Assembly (NCBI GenBank): GCA_020137815.1
Contig: CM035360.1
Span: 1,060,577-1,124,576 of the forward strand
DNA: 64,000 bases
Direction of reading: 5' to 3'
From: Hormiphora californensis
Lineage: Eukaryota; Ctenophora; Tentaculata; Cydippida; Pleurobrachiidae
Both the position numbers and the translations under genes were made by a program. Below the pieces are notes generated by a model that was not told where the DNA came from, ran no database searches, and was given only the letters and a program-made list of their open reading frames with translations. Below, piece after piece: positions 44,501 to 59,200 of the stretch; positions within the stretch are counted from its first letter, which is position 1; each line of letters opens with the position of its first letter.

Positions 44501-46805
44501 GAGGGCATCTGGCCATCTAATATAGGCCTGAGGGTATCTAACACGGTCAAGGAGGCATCTAAAGGGGTGTCTAATGAGCTATCTAGATATGTCCCTGAGG
44601 GCATAAAAAAGGTGTCTAGCAGGGCCTGAAGGGACCATTTTTCAGTTTTCTGAGGGATACATATACAGGTCTGAGGGCCCTCTTGTAAGGTCCGGGGAAT
44701 CTATGGGTTCTGAGGGGTAGCTAGTTATCTCTGAGGGGGTTTCTCAGTGAGGTCTTGTGGGCAGGTCTGGCAGGGCTGTGGTTGTTTATACTAATTTAAT
44801 TAATATTACGTACTATATAGTCAACTGTTCACTAAACCCTTTAAAAACATTTTAGAACGTCTAACAGAGCTGTTTTTTACCAGGATTTGAGCCCTCACTT
44901 GTATATGCGTGGAAATGATTTTGAACAATTAGAGCCAACCAATTAAGACTAAGTACGTTACTTTCATGGCATTTGAGTACAATTAAAACCACTCAGAAAT
45001 ATCTTAAATCAATACTTACTGAACATTTGCAACCATCCCGAAGTTCTATCCCGTCGCAATCAGTTACACATGCCCTGTTAGGGACCATTAACGTCCCATT
45101 ACCGGGAATTGGGTAACTGGAAAACATTTGAAATTGAATGAATCCTTGACTTATCACGACATTTTGAGACCTTTTAGGTTTCTACATGTGTCCCAGATCT
45201 TTTTTACCGATATACACCAGGCCCTGGGGGGTTAGGATCACTTAAGCCCAATTATGACACCATCCCCCCATGAGTAGAGTTTGGTAACTTCTTTTTTGGT
45301 GTGTCAGGGGACCATTGGGACACTTTGTTGAAGGAATATCCTTTCCCATCTATTTTTCAATTTTTGTCCTTTTCTGCACGCTTTTGAAGGGTTAGAAGGG
45401 ACCTTTTCCTACTAAAATACAATTTTTCATGCCGATACGACGACCAGGTCATGATCTGTAGCAAAATTGTAAAAAGCGAGCTAACTAGGCTATATTTCTA
45501 ACTGCAAAAAATGTCAATTTTTCTTATTTTTCGGGTCGATTGGTAGTCAAAAAGGGTACCCCGACCTATTTTGCCCGAGAATTGATTCCGATTGGAGTTT
45601 GGACCTCTAGAATCGTCAGGAAGATTGAAGAAACGAATATTTCAGTTTTTTTCGGGTAAACTAGCCAGAACATGAGTAAAAAACCAAAAAATGAAATTGA
45701 CCCATTTTCCTCCTCGTAGATTAAGAGCTCCAATTCTCATTTATACCGATGTTTACGTGAAAAATTGGCTGGGAACCCTTTTGGATTGCCGATTGACCGA
45801 AATTACCATTTTCGGCCTCTTTACCCGAAAACTGACATATTCGTTTCTTCAATTTTCCGACGATCTGAGAGGTCCAACTCCCATCGGAACTCAATTCCTA
45901 CGGGCAAAAATAGGTCTGGTACCCTTTTTTTACTACCAATCGACCCGAAAATAAAAAAATTGACCTTTTTTTACAGTAGAAATAGCCTAGTTAGCTCGCT
46001 TAATTTGCCTACAGATCCATGACCTTTCGTCGTATCGGCCATGAAAAATTTGATGTTTTAGTAGGAAATTGGTCCCTTCTTTAGCGTGAGCATGGTCCTG
46101 ATTGGCCATTTCACTCGAAGTTGGTCAAAATGCCAAATGTGAAAAAATAAGTTCAAGTTCACTTTCTCTCATCTAGCCACTTGCATAAACTAGCCAATTT
46201 TACCCTGTATTGGATTTATCTGAAACTTTGGGATCCGTAGAAAATGTCTCATTTTAACGTTGACACTATGAAAATTTTTCTTCTGATGTCCTGATGGGTT
46301 TAGGGGGCGAAAAACCTCAAAAACGTCAAAAATCAAATTTTGACCATGATTTCAGTCGTTAAACTTAAAGAGATTTCTCTTCACCGGCAATCGATTCTAC
46401 GTGCAAAAAACGGTCAGGTACAACCTTTTTACCGGAAAAGGACTATAAATCTGCAGACAGCATGGTTTTCAAGCCGTTTTGACAGTCAAAACGACCCATT
46501 TTAAAATCCATGTAGAGAAAAAACTTTTCATAAAATTGGGGTGTTTTTTTACATTTTTCCACTCCAAATACCTATCTGAAGACCCTAGTGAAGTCCGCTT
46601 AGTGTACATTTTTCATCCGAGGTTAAACTTTGTTCAGGCACGGGGTGAGAGGGATGGAGAGAAAGAGAAAAGAAAAACGAGAGATGTGTATTGAAAAATA
46701 AACGAGATATGCCATTATTTATGACAGTAGCCTAAAGGTTTTACCCCCGTGACACCAAATGGGCCCGGGCATCCAAACTAATTTATTTAATTGGTTTTTG
46801 GACTA
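41594..46805. mobile_element. Large foldback element C (5.2 kb) interrupted by inner element D1
   Basis: Outer ends TAGTCCAAAAACC and complement, with AATT on both sides (41590-41593 and 46806-46809). The left arm (41594-42434) pairs with 46080-46805, and the real centre is the palindrome at about 45398-46078 (centre near 45740). Element D1 (42435-45394) splits the left side. Without D1 the element is about 2.25 kb and palindromic almost throughout. Arms contain GA-rich patches of different length, explaining the unequal arms. No transposase. Confidence 0.8.
42435..45394. mobile_element. Foldback element D, copy 1 (2.96 kb), inserted in element C
   Basis: Begins TAGTCCTTCGAAATCGTGCA and ends with the near-complement GCTTTTGAAGGGTTA; GAA flanks both sides (42432-42434 and 45395-45397). 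Arms of about 580 bases include TCCCCTGAACCACCAAAAAA and TAATTGGGCTTAATTG. The middle (about 43040-44770) is a degenerate array of ACCCTACTAGATGCCCCT-type words in both orientations. It carries more indels than copy 2. Confidence 0.85.
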
Positions 46806-46809
46806 AATT

Positions 46810-47473
46810 GAGTAACACACTTTTTCACAATCCAGACCCCTACGGATCAGTGTTTGGTGTCGTGTTGAGTGACAACTATCTCTGAGATAGTTTTGTGTGT
46901 CCTAAATCCTCGAATTATGTCAGGGGGCAACACACAGGGGGCAACACACAGGGGACCCGGTATTACATGTCCGGGTATTGAAATGATAGCAGCAGGAGAC
47001 TCGCTGATAAATCAGGTTACACAATCACTATATACACATTAAATTGGTCATTAGGACTATAAAAGTAATAAGTTAGATTATAAGGTTAAAATCATTGTCA
47101 TAAGAATTAAATCGGGTAAAACAGTTTCCTCTGTACCCCCTTATTGATATTAGTATAGTCTTCAGCAGACAAAATGAAAGGCGGAGCCGAATATAGCGGA
47201 TGGAGACTCGCTGATTGAATTTAGACTATTATCTAACCCCTCCTCTCTCTCTATCGCACACACACACGACCCCCCCCCCCTCTCTAGCTCTCACACTCAC
47301 CCGACCATGCTCTCTCATGTCCCTTGTGTTACTTTTCTCTGCCCCGCCGAGGGCCCTCCCCTCCCAAAATGACCGTTGCATAATGCGTGTGTTTATCACG
47401 CGAGAATATGAGAGAGAAAGATAGAGAAAGAGATAGAGATAGAGAGAGGGAGAAAGAGAGAGATAGAGAGAGG

Positions 47474-47549
<76 letters not shown>

Positions 47550-48684
47550 TAGAGAGAAGACGACTGCTGCCGAGAGTGTGTCATGTTTACTTAACCTAGA
47601 TTTAGTGTGCAACTCTATAGCCCGCAGCTTATGGCCACGGCTCGAGTTGTTTGCAAAGTTTTGCCCCCTCTTTTTTATCCAACCATTTGATTGTGACTGG
47701 TACCAGTACATCTCGGCCCCTTGTTCGTTGGCGAAAAGTAGGAAAGAATCATCTCTGTTCTATTCCCTTGATTGATGATTATATTTTGTTGGGACCATAT
47801 CTCTAATTCTCGTTTAATATATAAGGGGATAAATCTGTGCATTATGATTATGCAATGAATTGCGCAATGGTTATTTTAGGATGTGAGAAATGACTGAATC
47901 AGGATACTATAATATTATTTATATTATGTAGAATAGGGCTTGTTATGCTCATCCTTTTGCTGCAGTAGTTTATTGCGTGATCTAACTCTTTGCTTTGACA
48001 TACCCGTTTATTATTGTTTGCAGCAGACCTCTATATTTTGCATACCCAGGATACAGGTATCATATAATAGGTGGACATGGTCAGATAGAGACGGCCGGGA
48101 AACCTTGTTGACACTGCACACAGCCTCTACTTTCTTTCACCAAACTCTCTTGTTTACTGTTTTGCAAATGTAATCCAGCTCGGCCATATATTTCCTAATG
48201 CGATTTAATGTGGTAGACTCTGACTAGTCTGACTACTATAGCACTTCTCTCTCACTCTCTCTCTCTCTCTCTCTTAGTCTTTCTCTACTTGGATTTTATT
48301 TTTCTTCCCGTTTATGCAGCTGTATTTTAGACTGGTTAAAAAGTTTTTGACTCTAGAGTCTAGACATCAGTCGTTGGTTTTTAGCTTCCTTATAGTCGTT
48401 GTACGACGAAAATCTCTGCTGGTAACTGCTTCCATTTTATGCTAGTTCGATTCTTGACCTTGTTCCACTTTATAATGCGACGATGCTAGTTTAATCCATT
48501 CATTTTATGCGACGATGCTCTCTCTCTCTCTCTCTCTCTCCATCTCGAGTCTCGAACGAATGACGTTGCTGGTGATGACGTCACATGGAGAATGTCACAT
48601 TGTCATTCAATTGCCCATTTGATTGGGTGAGATCGAAACATACTGCAATAAATGAGTGCAATAACCAAGAAGTATGTGCAGAGG
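46810..48684. other. Non-coding region between foldback elements
   Basis: Contains a 17-bp tandem (CAGGGGGCAACACA) near 46922-46955, the GA tract at 47408-47552, and CT patches near 48245-48275 and 48520-48542. No supported gene. Confidence 0.4.
47408..47552. repeat. (GA)n microsatellite with GATA interruptions
   Basis: About 145 bases of GA with regular AGAGATAGAGA and GGGAGAAAGAG words, ending in a pure GA run. Confidence 0.95.
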
Positions 48685-51618
48685 TAGTCCTTCGAAATCG
48701 TGCATGACGTATTGAAAAATAGATGGGAAAGCTAATTCCTTCACCAAAGTGTCCCAATAGGTCCCCTGAACCACCAAAAAAGAGTTTACCACTCTACTCC
48801 ATGGGGGGAGGTGTCATAATTGGGCTTAATTGATCCTAACAGGGTATATCGGTAAAACAGCTTGGACACATGCTAGAAACCTAAAAGTGGTCTCAAAATG
48901 CTCGTGATAAGTCAAGGAGTTCATTCAATTTTTTTCAAATTTTTCCAGTTACCCAATTCCCGGTAATTGGGCTTAATTGGTCCCTAACAGGGCATCGTGT
49001 AACTTGACTTAGCGACGTGATAGAAACTTCGGGATGGTTGCAAAATGTTCAGTAAGTTATTGAGATATTTTCTGAGTGTTTTCTAATGTACTCAAATGCC
49101 ATGAAAGTAACGTAATTAGTCTTAATTGGTTGGCTCTAATTGTTCAAATCATTTTCCAGCATATACAAGTGAGGGCTCAAATCCTGGTAAAAACAGCTCT
49201 GTTATGACGTTCTAACATGTTTTAAAGGTGTTTAGATGAACAGTTGACTATATAGCTACCGTAACTATTTAATAAACTTAGTATAAACAACTCAACAGCC
49301 CTGCCAGATGCCCCTAAGACCCTACTAGAAACCCCCTCAGAGCATACTAGCTACCCCTCAGACCCCATTAGATGCCCATCGGACCTTACAAGAAGGCCCT
49401 CAGACTTTACTATGTATCCCTCAGACACTGAAAAATGTCCCTCAGGCCATGCTAGACACCTTTTTGATGCCCTCAGGGCATACTAGATAGCTCTTAGACC
49501 CCCTTAGATGCTCCTTAGACCGTGTTAGATACCCTCAGGCCCTATATTAGATGGCAGATGCCCTCAGACCGTACTAGATGCAGTATCTAGTACAAGGGAC
49601 ATTTTGCAGTATCCAACGAGCTGCGAGCATCTAGTAGGTTCCGAGGGGTATCTAATGGGGTTTGAGGGGTGGCTAGTATGCTCTGAGGGGTATCTAGTAG
49701 GGTCTTAGGGGTATTTTGCAGTGTTTGAAGGATATTAAAATAGGTCTGAGGGGCATCTAGTAGGGTCTGGGGGTATCTAGCTAGATCTACTACTAGATCT
49801 AGTAGGGTCTGAGGGGTGTCTAGTAGGGTCTGGGGGCATCTCAGGGCATACTAGATAGCCCTTAGACCCCCTTAGATGCCCCTTAGATCCTACAAGATGC
49901 TACTCAGACCCCGCTTGATGCGCCTAAGACCCCTCTAAATACCTCTCAGAGCCTACTAGATATACCCCTCAGGCTCCATTATATGTTCAACTGTTCATCA
50001 GAGCCTACTAGATATACCCCTCAGGCTCCATTATAATATATGCCCTTCAGACCCTAAAAGATGCCCCTCAGACCTTTTTAGATATCCTTCAAACACTGGA
50101 AGATGCCCCTAATACCCTACTAGACACCCCTCAGACCCTACTTGATCTAGTAGTAGATCTAGCTAAATGCCCCCAGACCCTACTAGATGCCCCTCAGACC
50201 CTACTAGATCTAGTAGTAGATCTAGCTAGATGCCCCCAGACCCTACTAGATGCCCCTCAGACCCTACTAGATCTAGTAGTAGATCTAGCTAGATACCCCT
50301 AGACCCTACTAGACACCCCTCAGACCCTACTAGATCAAGTAGTAGATCTAGCTAGATGCCCCCAGACCCTACTAGATGCCCCCAGACCCTACTAGACACC
50401 CCTCAGACCCTACTTGATCTAGTAGTAGATCTAGCTAGATACCCCCAGACCCTACTAGACACCCCTCAGACCCTACTAGATCTAGTAGTAGATCTAGCTA
50501 GATGCCCCCAAACCCTACTAGACACCCCTCAGACCCTACTTGATCTAGTAGTAGTCAGTAGATCTAGCTAGATACCCCCAGACCCTACTAGACACCCCTC
50601 AGACCCTACTAGATCTAGTAGTAGATCTAGCTAGATACCCCCAGACCCTACTAGATGCCCCTCAGAACCTACTAGATGCTCGTTAGATACTGCAAAATGT
50701 CTCTTAGATACTGCATCTAGTACGGTCTGAGGGCATCTGCCATCTAATATAGGGCCTGAGGGTATCTAACACGGTCTAAGGAGCATCTAAGGGGGTCTAA
50801 GAGCTATCTAGTATGCCCTGAGGGCATAAAAAAGGTGTCTAGCAGGGCCTGAGGGACATTTTTCAGTTTCTGAGGGATACATAGTAAAGTCTGAGGGCCT
50901 TCTTGTAAGGTCCGATGGGAATCTAATGGGGTCTGAGGGGTAGCTAGTATGCTCTGAGGGGGTTTCTAGTAGGGTCTTAGGGGCATCTGGCAGGGCTGTT
51001 GAGTTGTTTATACTAAGTTTATTAAATAGTTACGGTAGCTATATAGTCAACTGTTCATCTAAACGCCTTTAAAACATGTTAGAACGTCATAACAGAGCTG
51101 TTTTTACCAGGATTTGAGCCCTCACTTGTATATGCTGGAAAATGATTTGAACAATTAGAGCCAACCAATTAAGACTAATTACGTTACTTTCATGGCATTT
51201 GAGTACATTAGAAAACACTCAGAAAATATCTCAATAACTTACTGAACATTTTGCAACCATCCCGAAGTTTCTATCACGTCGCTAAGTCAAGTTACACGAT
51301 GCCCTGTTAGGGACCAATTAAGCCCAATTACCGGGAATTGGGTAACTGGAAAAATTTGAAAAAAATTGAATGAACTCCTTGACTTATCACGAGCATTTTG
51401 AGACCACTTTTAGGTTTCTAGCATGTGTCCAAGCTGTTTTACCGATATACCCTGTTAGGATCAATTAAGCCCAATTATGACACCTCCCCCCATGGAGTAG
51501 AGTGGTAAACTCTTTTTTGGTGGTTCAGGGGACCTATTGGGACACTTTGGTGAAGGAATTAGCTTTCCCATCTATTTTTCAATATTTTGTCTATTTCGTG
51601 CACGATTTTGAAGGGTTA
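48685..51618. mobile_element. Foldback element D, copy 2 (2.93 kb)
   Basis: Ends TAGTCCTTCGAAATCGTGCA and TGCACGATTTTGAAGGGTTA, with AGG on both sides (48682-48684 and 51619-51621). Same structure as copy 1 but cleaner: arms of about 600 bases, then a 1.7-kb array of ACCCTACTAGATGCCCC words that switches strand several times. Around 50090-50660 the array becomes a regular repeat of about 63 bp containing CTAGTAGTAGATCTAGCTAG. No protein is encoded. Confidence 0.88.
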
Positions 51619-51621
51619 AGG

Positions 51622-54179
51622 GTGATGGGTGAAGGTGGTTACTGTGAAAGAATGGCAAGTTATTGCTACTTCTGCATTCTTCTTCTTCTTCTTGGAGGCC
51701 CGAGGCCGTCTCTGGTCTCTTCTTGCGTCAAGATGAAGGGTTGGATCCAACTTCTGCAGTACCCCATCATCTCTCACAGCTTCCCCCTTTTTATTTCAGT
51801 TTTGGCGCTCGACATCCTTCGTGCCAATGTCCGTGGACCATGGATCGTGGTGCTATTATTATGCTACTTTTTGTGCACAATTGTGTCTCACAAGCTGACT
51901 CTCTCTCAACCATGACTTTCTCTCCGCCTCTCACCTTCTTTTCCTCTCCCTCCATGATCGATAACAATTTGATTGTACCATCACACCTTTAATATAATGT
52001 CGCGATCACTACTCTCCCATCGTGCGGCGTGGTCAACTCTATTATAACATATTGTGTGCGATAGTGTGCTATATTCGTACGTCTCGTGACAATGAGAGTG
52101 AGATAGTGAGACTGAGACTTGAGAGAGTGAGAGAGTGATAGTGAGAAAGAGAGATAAGGGCAATTAGATTGAGATACAGTGCCAATTTAAGAAAGCTCAA
52201 TTGTGGTTTTTGCGGTCAATTTTAATAGAAGATTAATGAACTAGCCAGTTTTGATTAACGTTATTAAAGCTACTGACCTTCAATTGTATTCTAATTATCT
52301 AGGTATCTACTTTAGAACTTATAAACTCACTTAATGCGATTGTGTTTGAGATATGCAACTTGATTCATAATATCGGTTTGTGCAAATCAAATAGTATATT
52401 TTTAGCACAATCTAAGGGGAGTGGCTTTTATCGATCGCTGTATTTCACTAATAGCTAAATTATTGAAAAAGTGTTTCGTCATTCGATTCGAGAGAAACTT
52501 TACCACTCAAAGTGCTTTACTATCGACTCAAATATCCGATATATCACATACTCCTTGACTGTATCTTCTCGTAAGTTGTACAGCCCTCGGTACGAAGTAG
52601 GGTATCAGTCTTTAGTGAGTCAAATCCGATATAATAGTGTAGGCCGGGAGTGGGCTGGGGCAGCAGCAGAGAAAAGAAAGAAGCCAGCGACAGCAGAAAG
52701 TTGGGTAAGGGTTGTTATGTCTGTGTCTCAGCAGAAAGTGTACAACTAACGATTCCGTTCCAACGCAAACACCCCCACACATAAAAGGGAAAAGCGAGAG
52801 AGGGAGAGAGTAGAGCGAGCGAGAGCGTAGAGAGAGAGAGAGAGAGAGCGAGAGAGAAGAGAGGAGCAGAGAGAGAAGATAACGGGGCGAGAGGAAGAGA
52901 GAATCTCTAGCCTAGCTAAGCTCTCCTCGATAGTCTATCTAGCGGCTATCTCTCTCTCTATCTCTCTCTCAGTTCAGATCTTCAGGTAAGATCACATTAG
53001 GGAGGGCGGGGCTTTGGGGCGGTAGAGGGATGTCAGAGAACAGGGGAGAGAAGTAGAAGAGGGCTGAGGTGGAGAGGGGGGCGGGGAGAAGGGAAAAAAG
53101 GGGGTAACGGAATCATAAAACAAGGCTTATGTAACCCCCTGAGAGGTGTTCGAGCAGTGATCAATTCGCCTCCTGCGTTCCCGAATGAGCGTCCACTCGT
53201 AGTCTTCCCTTTAGCGCGCTCTTCTTACATTTTTCTGTCCTAGTGCCGTGGACCGTGGGCGCTAATGTCTACGGTTCCGTCTCGTGTATGTTGAGGCCCA
53301 GCGTTTTTGTTTTAGCTTATGAGTTTTATTGGAGCCCCGCCCCCGAGGATAAGCGTTCAAAAGGCGCACGCGCCGTCTCTTCAGTCTAAAGCGGCAGTAA
53401 TGCGTCGTTGGCGAATCGCTGATTACTCGCGCTGGCCTTGGATGCTTGCTAGTTGTGGCACGGTGTGTCCCTGCTCGTCCTTTTCCTGTACGGGTCCCTC
53501 CATGGGGGTTCTTTTTTGGCGCTAGTCGGTCACCCGTGTTTCAGAGTCATACGGCGAATTTGGCTTAAAGCAACTTGGGTTTCCCGCCGTGGGTCTTGGC
53601 CTAGCGTCTTCGTCGGCGGACGGTGTCTTTTGCAGATCGGCAGGGTTTGTCGTTAGCTAGTGCTGTGCTAAAAAAGGGTCCGGGGGGAGTATTGGTGATT
53701 GGGGCGCTTCGATCGAAAGGACAATAGTCCGAAGGTAAACCAGGGGGAGGACGAAAAGGAGTGGAGAACTTCTCTACCCTTCTGTTATTCACATTCTTCT
53801 TCCTCCTTTACTTTTCTCCTTTCCTCTCTTTTCTCACTGCCCCCCGATTCTCGGAGGCTTGCCCCCCCGAGCTGGCCAGCACACGGTGAGAATGAGAGAC
53901 ACTAGGAAGAATTAGGTGTGGTCTTTCTCTTTTTTTGGTCCCAAGTTACCCGTTTATAACCGTTTCTCACTACCTGAGAGGAGTGGCTGGCTATTGCATT
54001 TGCACCGTTATGAGTAGGTAAGTGGAAGGCATGATTTGCGATATTAACTCCGAGATTTAGGCGGTAGACAGTGGTAGACAGTGTATACGAAGAAAGAGGA
54101 GGGGGGAGGAGGATTGAAAAACGTGGACTAGTTGCATATGTGAACTACCACCAAAGGAGCAATACTCCGTTTTAGCTCC
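51622..54179. other. Non-coding region, GA tract and GC-richer stretch
   Basis: 51622-52780 has no recognised features. 52785-52975 is a GA/CT microsatellite with GAGCGAGCGAGAGCG words. 53000-54180 is GC-richer and might be the 5' part of the LINE whose ORF1-like protein follows; I recognise nothing coding in it. Confidence 0.35.
52785..52975. repeat. GA/CT microsatellite cluster
   Basis: GAGAGAG runs with CGAG interruptions, then TCTCTCTATCTCTCTCTC. Confidence 0.85.
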
Positions 54180-54239
54180 CTGTCCTGCAGAGAAGCATCA
54201 AAGTTACATGAGGAGGAACTAGCTGAGGCCCACCGAAGG

Positions 54240-54660
54240 TGATTGATTCTTCAGGATCAAGTCATCAAGTTGAAGGACGGATTAAGAAATGTTGAGACCG
54301 CAAGTACAAAACTGTTCAAGTGTGACTTGAAGAGACTACTCAGCTATGTGACTCAGAACTGTGCAGCGGCGCTTGCTCCTAATAGAATCCAGCAGGCTGT
54401 CACCAAAGCATCTGTTGTGAAGTCTGATGAAGAGGACCGTTCCAGAAACCTGATTGTATTTGGCCTGCGGACGGAGGGAACCTGGCTGGAGTTACAGTTG
54501 ACACTTCTGTCGCGACTCTGTTGGAGGAGGAAATGGACGAGAAGCCAATGTGACCGGTTGTTGTGTGAGAGGTGGTTGGTACGGCAGCTTGAGGGGTACG
54601 GTTGAGACCTGTGAAGGTGGATTTGGAGAAAGTCTTTCTAGAGAGACAGTGTTCCATGTT
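54240..54660 (+). pseudogene. LINE ORF1-like protein, frameshifted
   Basis: Plus-strand coding pattern LQDQVIKLKDGLRNVETA, then DEEDRSRNLIVFGLRTEG; the reading then moves to another frame near 54480 (VTVDTSVATLLEEEMDEKP) and again to RPVKVDLEKVFLERQ. The DRSRNLIVFGL...LEEEMDEKP...RPVKV order is a familiar invertebrate LINE ORF1 layout (RRM-like). At least two frame changes and stops make it non-functional. No reverse transcriptase follows. Confidence 0.6.
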
Positions 54661-56233
<1,573 letters not shown>

Positions 56234-59200
56234 ATGGTTTTTACTCGGCCATATGTCACTCCATCAACCCCCACGGGGGGAGGAGGGGCCACTGGCGGCA
56301 CCCAGATTGTCCGAAGAATCATCCCCAAAAACGACAACATGTCCCTATTCGGTGAAGACGAGGAATACTCCCTCTCCGACTCGGGGGGAGCCGATCCACC
56401 ACCGCCTTCCTCTGTCTTTGACACGCCCATCCCCGCGAAACGACCGATAAAACAGACCAGTTATGTTTTTGAGAAAGAGTTAAGGGAGGATTTCGCTAAC
56501 CCGTACTGTAACGACAGTAGTAGTGAGGAGGATGATGAGGAGAGGGGCATCATGTTGGGAGAGATGGGCGTGTCCGAGGAGAGTCTAACCAGTCATCGCA
56601 CGGTTAGTTAATAGTTTCACCCGCTCAAATGTTCCCTTTTTTGTTTATCTAAACTCGGATATTTTCCACGAAAGATGTTGTTTTGGGATTTCATAACCAT
56701 CGCATTATATGTCAACTCTACACTGTACCAACATTGTAGAGTCTATGCAGATGAGTAATTTACCCCCGCCCCCAATTGACAAGATACCTAAAACTTTTCG
56801 TATATCGTCTTATCTTGATTTATCATTAATTTTCAGCATTTTTTCAGAATTTTTTGTCGGCTAGAAAAAAATTCGAAATAGGGGGTCTACTGATAAACGA
56901 GAGGCGCAATTTAAAAATTGATACCGTAATATCTCCGGTTCCTGATGAGATACAGAAACCGTTTTGGTAGCGTTGGAAAGGTCTTATTGAGACCAATCCA
57001 ACGCAACCAAGATCATGTCATTATCTTTTGAGGAACCGGAAACGTGAATTTCAATTTGCGAGACGCAGTGAGTGTGCCCAGTAAAACCAGTGCTGACAAT
57101 ATCGGTAGACCCCCTATTTCGAATTTTTTCTAGCCGACAAAAAATGCTGAAAAAATGCTGAAAATTAATGATAAATCAAAATAAGACGATATACGAAAAG
57201 TTTTAGGTATCTTGTCAACCTTTAATCTTCCCGTGACGTCATTTTACCTGATTTCTCCTCCCACTTGTTGTAACTCAACAACCTCCCCATATATAGGTTG
57301 GTGATAGTGGCTACGAGGATGAAACAGGGAAGTGTGACGGGAGGATTTACCCAGAAGCAAGTCAATCTATAACAAACCCGCCCTCGTTCAGATGTGCTTC
57401 GTCAAGGTAGGTATTGAGTTATTAACAGTTGAATTAACAATTAAATTTCTCTCCTAAAAACAAGTACAATTTAAAAATTATTGCGAGACTTGAGATGATT
57501 AGAGGGGCATCAGTAGTGTACTCGATGTATAATTGACGTCTCCAGTATGATAGCAGCTCCTCACTGAATGGAGTGTGAATCTGAATTTTGGCTGTTTGCC
57601 GACAGTTTGAGGTCACACAATTGCAGCAAAAAGTTCAACCGTGCCGAGCTAAAATTAGGCTAGAATTATAATTCGTATTTATTTCACTTGACACATTGTA
57701 GTGGTATTACAGTCAGACCCCGATTTACCGGGATGCTCGGGGGGAAAAGGTTTTGCCCGGTAAATCGGGGTCCGACTGTATTAAGTTCTTCACGAGTTTG
57801 TTCTAGCCATCATTTAGTCGCCCAGGGAATGCAAATCACAAGTTTAAGAGCTCCACTTTGGACTCCTTCCAATTCCAAAAACACAGGCCTTGTTCAGCTT
57901 GTATTATAACGCCGTGAAATATTCTCTCTGATTTTCCTTTCAACACATGTGTCACGACATTCCAATAGTTTTACCTATCAGTGTTTGTAATAAAGTGATT
58001 TGGTTTATAGTTTGTAGGCTCCCCAGGAGGTTAATATTCCATGGCAACCTAATAATTCCCGCGTTTCTAGGAAGACTGGGCAACACAAGATTTGACCCAC
58101 GAGACAGCTCGACTCAGTATGAACAGCCAGTTATCCAGTTCTAGCTCGGAGGATGACGGCATGCCTCTTGTTATTCAGGTAACCATGGTAACTATGATAA
58201 CCATGGTAACCACCATAACTGTCAGTGACTCATAGTACTTAGTTATAGTGGTTATAGCTCGAGACTCACAGCATAGCATGACATCATGCATAGAATATAC
58301 TTGCTATGAGCTGTACTAGAACCCTAACTAGTTAGGTTTCTAACTTTTCTTTCTTTGCAGGATCGGATGTCGGTGGAGGAAGTCCAGGGAATGAGCGTAC
58401 AACAACTCAGAAGCGTGGCATCCCTTCTACATCTCGAATTTACACGTACGTTATATTCTAACTCTCCTTTACATTTGTAAATGCGGGACGCAGTAACACA
58501 GGGTCGAACAATTGGCATACTCCAGCCCCGACAATAAAGCCTTGGGGTATAAAATTAGTCATCCCAAATCTTCCGTGCAATGAGCAATGGTTCATTATTC
58601 GAATTAAGTCTTTGTCAACTTGTCCTGTCTCCTGAACAATCAACAAGTATTATTATATGGTATCACAAAGTTAGACAGGGCATTTTCTTTGAGAGATAGT
58701 ATCTTGAAAAGGGATAGGGGAAGAGAGAAGGAAGAGAGGTATAGAGAGATTGGGAGAGAGAGAGAGATAGAAAACTAAAAATTAGTAAACTTTACTTTAC
58801 AGGAATACTTTACTGTAAAGTATTCCTGTAACGTGATGACAACAAAATATTCTTCTAGAACTTAATACTAACACAAAAACATACGGACAAGCATATGTTT
58901 TAATGTTTTAACCCCAAACATCCACTCCGTACGTAGTTTATGACACCCTTTCCCCAGGTATCAATGGTGAGCTGATGGGCCATCTGTCGGACAGGGATGA
59001 CCTAACGGAACTTCAGGATGAATTACTTCAGAAAATATTTACTTTGAAAAAGTAAGCAATTAATTAAGTAAACAATTAATTAAGTAAGCAATTGTTTTGT
59101 TCTGATGTCTTGTGATCTGAATCGGGTTCTGATGACGCGTAGAACCAGCAGTTATCTGCTATGGCTTACTAATACTTGGAGTATTATTTCACAAACAACT

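Noticed and set aside
47215-48173. Short plus-strand frames between foldback elements
   Set aside because: No recognisable motif, microsatellite-derived or short by chance.
51502-51992. Plus-strand frame of 137 residues with hydrophobic stretches
   Set aside because: Its first part is the right arm of element D; the rest shows no family signature or splice signals.
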